A stretch of 15,331 bases of DNA from Solirubrobacteraceae bacterium (GTDB taxonomy: Bacteria; Actinomycetota; Thermoleophilia; Solirubrobacterales; Solirubrobacteraceae): assembly GCA_019683665.1 (NCBI GenBank), contig JADGIB010000057.1, forward strand, positions 1-15,331, read 5' to 3'. Below, one piece after another: positions 13,272-15,331 of the stretch. Both the position numbers and the translations under genes were made by a program. Below the pieces are notes generated by a model. It saw nothing but the letters and a program-made list of their open reading frames with translations. It searched no databases and had not been told where the DNA came from. Positions within the stretch are counted from its first letter, which is position 1, and each line of letters begins with the position of its first letter.

Positions 13272-13970
13272 TCAGAGTGTAGGGTCGAGCTCGCGCCGGC
13301 GATCGGCGCCGAACAGGGCCAGGGGGTCGCCGCACATCTCGACGAGCCGCGAGACGGTCCGCGCCCCGATCTGCTGCTCGAGCTCGTCGGCGGTCGCGTT
13401 CGTCGTCAGGACGATCGAGCGCTGGTCCTCGTAGCGGGTGTTGACGATCGAGTAGAGCTGCTCGTTGACCCAGTCGGTGCGGTGCTCGGCGCCGAGGTCG
13501 TCGATGTGGAGCAGGTCGACGGTCGCGAGGCGGTCGAGCAGCCCCAGCAGCCCCTCCTCGGACTCGATCGACTCGCGCAGGACGCCCATGAGGCGCGGCA
13601 GCGAGTAGATCGCGGTCGTGCGGCGCGCCTCGATCGCGGCCTTCGAGACGAGCATCGCCAGCGTCGTCTTGCCGGTCCCCGGGTCGCCCTCCAGCCAGAT
13701 GCCGCGGCCGGCGTCGAGGTTGGCCTCGATGTCGTGGCAGAAGCGGCGCACGACGTCGACGACGGTCGGGTCGATCTCGGTCACCGGGAAGCGGTCGAAG
13801 GCGACGTCGCGGTACTTGCGCGGGATCCGCGCCTCGAGGCTGCGCGCCCGCGCGGCGGCGATCCGCTGCGGCCGGCAGCGGCAGTCGCGCGCCGTGTTCG
13901 TGGCGTCGTCGATGACGAAGCCGGAGCCGTCGCAGATCCCGTACGGGCAGGGGGTGAGGTCGGCGCTCAC
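13272..13970 (-). CDS. DnaC/DnaI-type AAA+ helicase loader
   Basis: Proteins of this type use ATP to load the replicative helicase DnaB onto DNA. The 232-residue protein has an N-terminal cysteine cluster (C8, C13, C30, C32; CPYGIC...CRC) typical of the zinc-binding region of DnaI/DnaC-like loaders. Its C-terminal AAA+ domain has Walker A GDPGTGKT (95-102), Walker B LLHIDD (153-158), a sensor-1-like VLTTN (187-191) and GARTVSRL (202-209), which offers arginine-finger candidates. The GTG start at 13970 overlaps the dnaB stop (GTGA, 13967-13970), so helicase and loader are co-translated, a strong functional pairing. The IstB transposase helper shares this fold, but the position next to dnaB and the absence of any transposase argue against that. 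I leave the symbol empty because DnaC, DnaI and other loaders cannot be told apart by eye. Confidence 0.88.
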   Translation of the reverse strand: MSADLTPCPYGICDGSGFVIDDATNTARDCRCRPQRIAAARARSLEARIPRKYRDVAFDRFPVTEIDPTVVDVVRRFCHDIEANLDAGRGIWLEGDPGTGKTTLAMLVSKAAIEARRTTAIYSLPRLMGVLRESIESEEGLLGLLDRLATVDLLHIDDLGAEHRTDWVNEQLYSIVNTRYEDQRSIVLTTNATADELEQQIGARTVSRLVEMCGDPLALFGADRRRELDPTL

Positions 13971-15290
13971 TGGTAGCGGTCCCCGGCGTAGTTGAGGAAC
14001 TTCGGGTACTCCTTCAGGAAGGTCAGCGTGACGTCGCCGAGGCCGCCGTTGCGGTGCTTGGCGATGAGGATCTCGGCCAGGCCCTGCGCCTCGGACTCCT
14101 CCTTCTCGTAGTACTCGTCGCGGTAGATGAACATGACGAGGTCGGCGTCCTGCTCGATCTGGCCGGACTCGCGCAGGTCGGAGAGGATCGGCTTCTTGTC
14201 GTGGCGCTGCTCGACGGCGCGGCTGAGCTGCGAGAGCGCGATGACCGGCACGTTGAGCTCGCGGGCGAGGATCTTCAGGCCGCGCGACATCTGGCCGACC
14301 TGCTCGACGCGGCTGTCGATGCCGGGGTCGGGGCGCATGAGCTGCAGGTAGTCGACGATGATCAGCCCGAGCCCGCCGGGCGCCTGCTGGTGCAGGCGGC
14401 GCGCCTTCGCGCGGATGTCGAGGATGCCGATGTCGGAGGAGTCGTCGATGTAGAGCGGCGCCGCGCTGAGCTTCTTCGTCGCCTCGAGGATCTTCGGCCA
14501 CTCGCTGTCGGACACCCGGCCCTTGCGCAGCTTGTCGCCGAAGATCCGCCCCTGGGAGGCGACGAAGCGCTGCGCGAGCTCGGTCTCCGACATCTCGAGG
14601 CTGAACAGCGCGACCGGCCGCCCGTACTCGATCGCCGCGTTCTCGGCGATGTTCGTCACGAGGGCGCTCTTGCCCATGGACGGACGGGCGGCGAGGATGA
14701 TGAGGTTGCCGGGCTGGAAGCCGCCGGTGATCTCGTCGAGGTCCTTGAAGCCGGAGGGGGTGCCGGTCAGGGCGGTGCCCTCGGCCGACAGGCGCTGCAT
14801 CTTGTCCAGCTCGTCGTGGAGGATCTCCTCGATCGAGCGGAAGTCCTGCTGCTTGTCGTCGTGGGCGACCTCGAGCATCGCCTTCTCGGCCTGCTCGACG
14901 AGGTCGCGCGGGGGCAGGCGGTGCTCGGCGACCGACGCCTGGATCTCGTAGGTCGTGTTCAGCAGCCGCCGCAGGAGCGCGTTCTCCTTGACGATCTGCG
15001 CGTAGCGGCGGGCGTTGCCGACGAGCGGGACGGACGCGGTCAGCTCGTCGATCGCCTCCGCGCCGCCGGCCGCCTCGAGCTCGCCGGCCTGGCGCAGCTC
15101 CTCGGTGACCGTCAGCGGGTCGATCGGGTCGTTGCGCGCGTAGAGGCGCATCATCGCCGCGTACGTGACGCGGTGGCGCTCCCGGTAGAAGTCCTCGGCG
15201 CGGAGCCCCTCCTCGATGACGAGCGCGTAGAGGGAGCGCTCCGAGAGCAGGATCGCGCCGAGCACCGAGCGCTCGGCCTCGAGGTTGTGC
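13967..15290 (-). CDS. dnaB: Replicative DNA helicase DnaB, 5' end cut off by the contig edge
   Basis: DnaB is the ring helicase that unwinds the replication fork. The readable protein begins at HNLEAERSVLGAILL, within a few residues of the usual N-terminus. It has the N-terminal hairpin-forming domain (first about 140 residues), a linker, and the RecA-like motor: Walker A ARPSMGKSAL (codons around 14660-14690), SLEMS, Walker B LIIVDYLQL, ALSQLSRAVEQR, and the DLRESGQIEQDAD region with the arginine finger. No intein interrupts the Walker A site, a position where inteins occur in some DnaB proteins. The frame stays open to a TTG at 15305-15307, but codons upstream of 15290 come from adapter sequence: they include two ATA codons, very rare in this GC-rich DNA. 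The true start is therefore missing. The stop overlaps the loader gene by 4 bases. Confidence 0.96.
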
Positions 15291-15331
15291 CGGTCTATTA
15301 TACACAACTGACGCTGCCGACCATATGCAGT
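15291..15331 (-). other. Sequencing adapter contamination: Nextera i5 index plus Read 1 transposase adapter
   Basis: Read on the minus strand from 15331, the first 8 bases are ACTGCATA, identical to Nextera i5 index 506. The next 33 bases (15323 to 15291) match the Nextera Read 1 transposase adapter, TCGTCGGCAGCGTC followed by AGATGTGTATAAGAGACAG, at 29 of 33 positions. Mismatches are at 15322, 15307, 15297 and 15292. The match is in the correct order and orientation for read-through off the end of a library fragment. Genomic sequence resumes at about 15290. This stretch should be trimmed and not annotated. Confidence 0.93.

Noticed and set aside
13272..13970. IstB-like transposase helper, which would imply an insertion sequence
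   Set aside because: No transposase gene or terminal inverted repeats are visible, and the gene overlaps dnaB by 4 bases, which fits a helicase loader.
10064..13976. Long + strand open frames (over 700 codons each) opposite the PI-PLC-like gene, purA and the loader gene
   Set aside because: They are antisense shadows caused by high GC at third codon positions; their translations are Asp/Arg/Val-rich with no domains, and the minus-strand genes are clear.
15292..15307. TATAAT-like -10 box and TTG start for dnaB on the minus strand
   Set aside because: Both fall inside sequence matching the Nextera Read 1 adapter; they are not genomic.

Overview
The window is about 15.3 kb of very GC-rich bacterial DNA. 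It is densely coded, with GTG starts and 4-base stop/start overlaps. The best guess from gene content is an actinobacterium-like lineage, possibly class Thermoleophilia/Solirubrobacterales. Against a classical mycobacterial or streptomycete type is the split cytochrome b6 plus subunit IV/cytochrome c layout of its quinol oxidase, which is the Bacillus-type arrangement. This placement is inference; no 16S or other decisive marker is present.

Left part (1-6313, + strand): a haem and respiratory-chain run. In order: the end of hemB, hemL, an unrecognised 142-residue protein, a Tat-exported Rieske protein (qcrA), a four-helix cytochrome b6-type protein (qcrB), a subunit IV fused to cytochrome c (qcrC), the last menaquinone methyltransferase (menG/ubiE) and a long-chain polyprenyl diphosphate synthase. 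Together they make haem, menaquinone with its isoprenoid tail, and the menaquinol:cytochrome c oxidoreductase that uses both. The 142-residue protein resembles a degenerate half of the polyprenyl synthase in the same run and may be a HepS-like partner subunit. A strong RNA hairpin lies at the qcrC/menG junction.

Middle (6332-8988): a minus-strand zinc-ribbon protein of unknown function faces away from a + strand tatA-tatC-TPR operon. TatC carries an unusually long first extracytoplasmic loop. The Rieske protein upstream is a predicted Tat substrate. A tRNA-Lys(CTT) follows, with a good -10 box before it and a perfect hairpin after it.

Right part (9015-15290, - strand): a compact unit read right to left. 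It holds dnaB (replicative helicase), a DnaC/DnaI-type AAA+ helicase loader, purA, a 708-residue polytopic membrane protein ending in an extracellular PI-PLC-like phosphodiesterase domain, and a polytopic membrane protein with an HLHH motif.

The last about 41 bases (15291-15331) are almost certainly not genomic. On the minus strand they read as an 8-base Nextera i5 index followed by a 33-base Nextera Read 1 transposase adapter with four mismatches. The contig therefore ends there, dnaB lacks its true start, and the apparent TATAAT box and TTG start in this stretch are adapter artefacts. There is no CRISPR array, insertion sequence or prophage in the window. The strongest candidates for something undescribed are the polyprenyl-synthase-like small protein, the TatC loop insertion and the PI-PLC membrane fusion.
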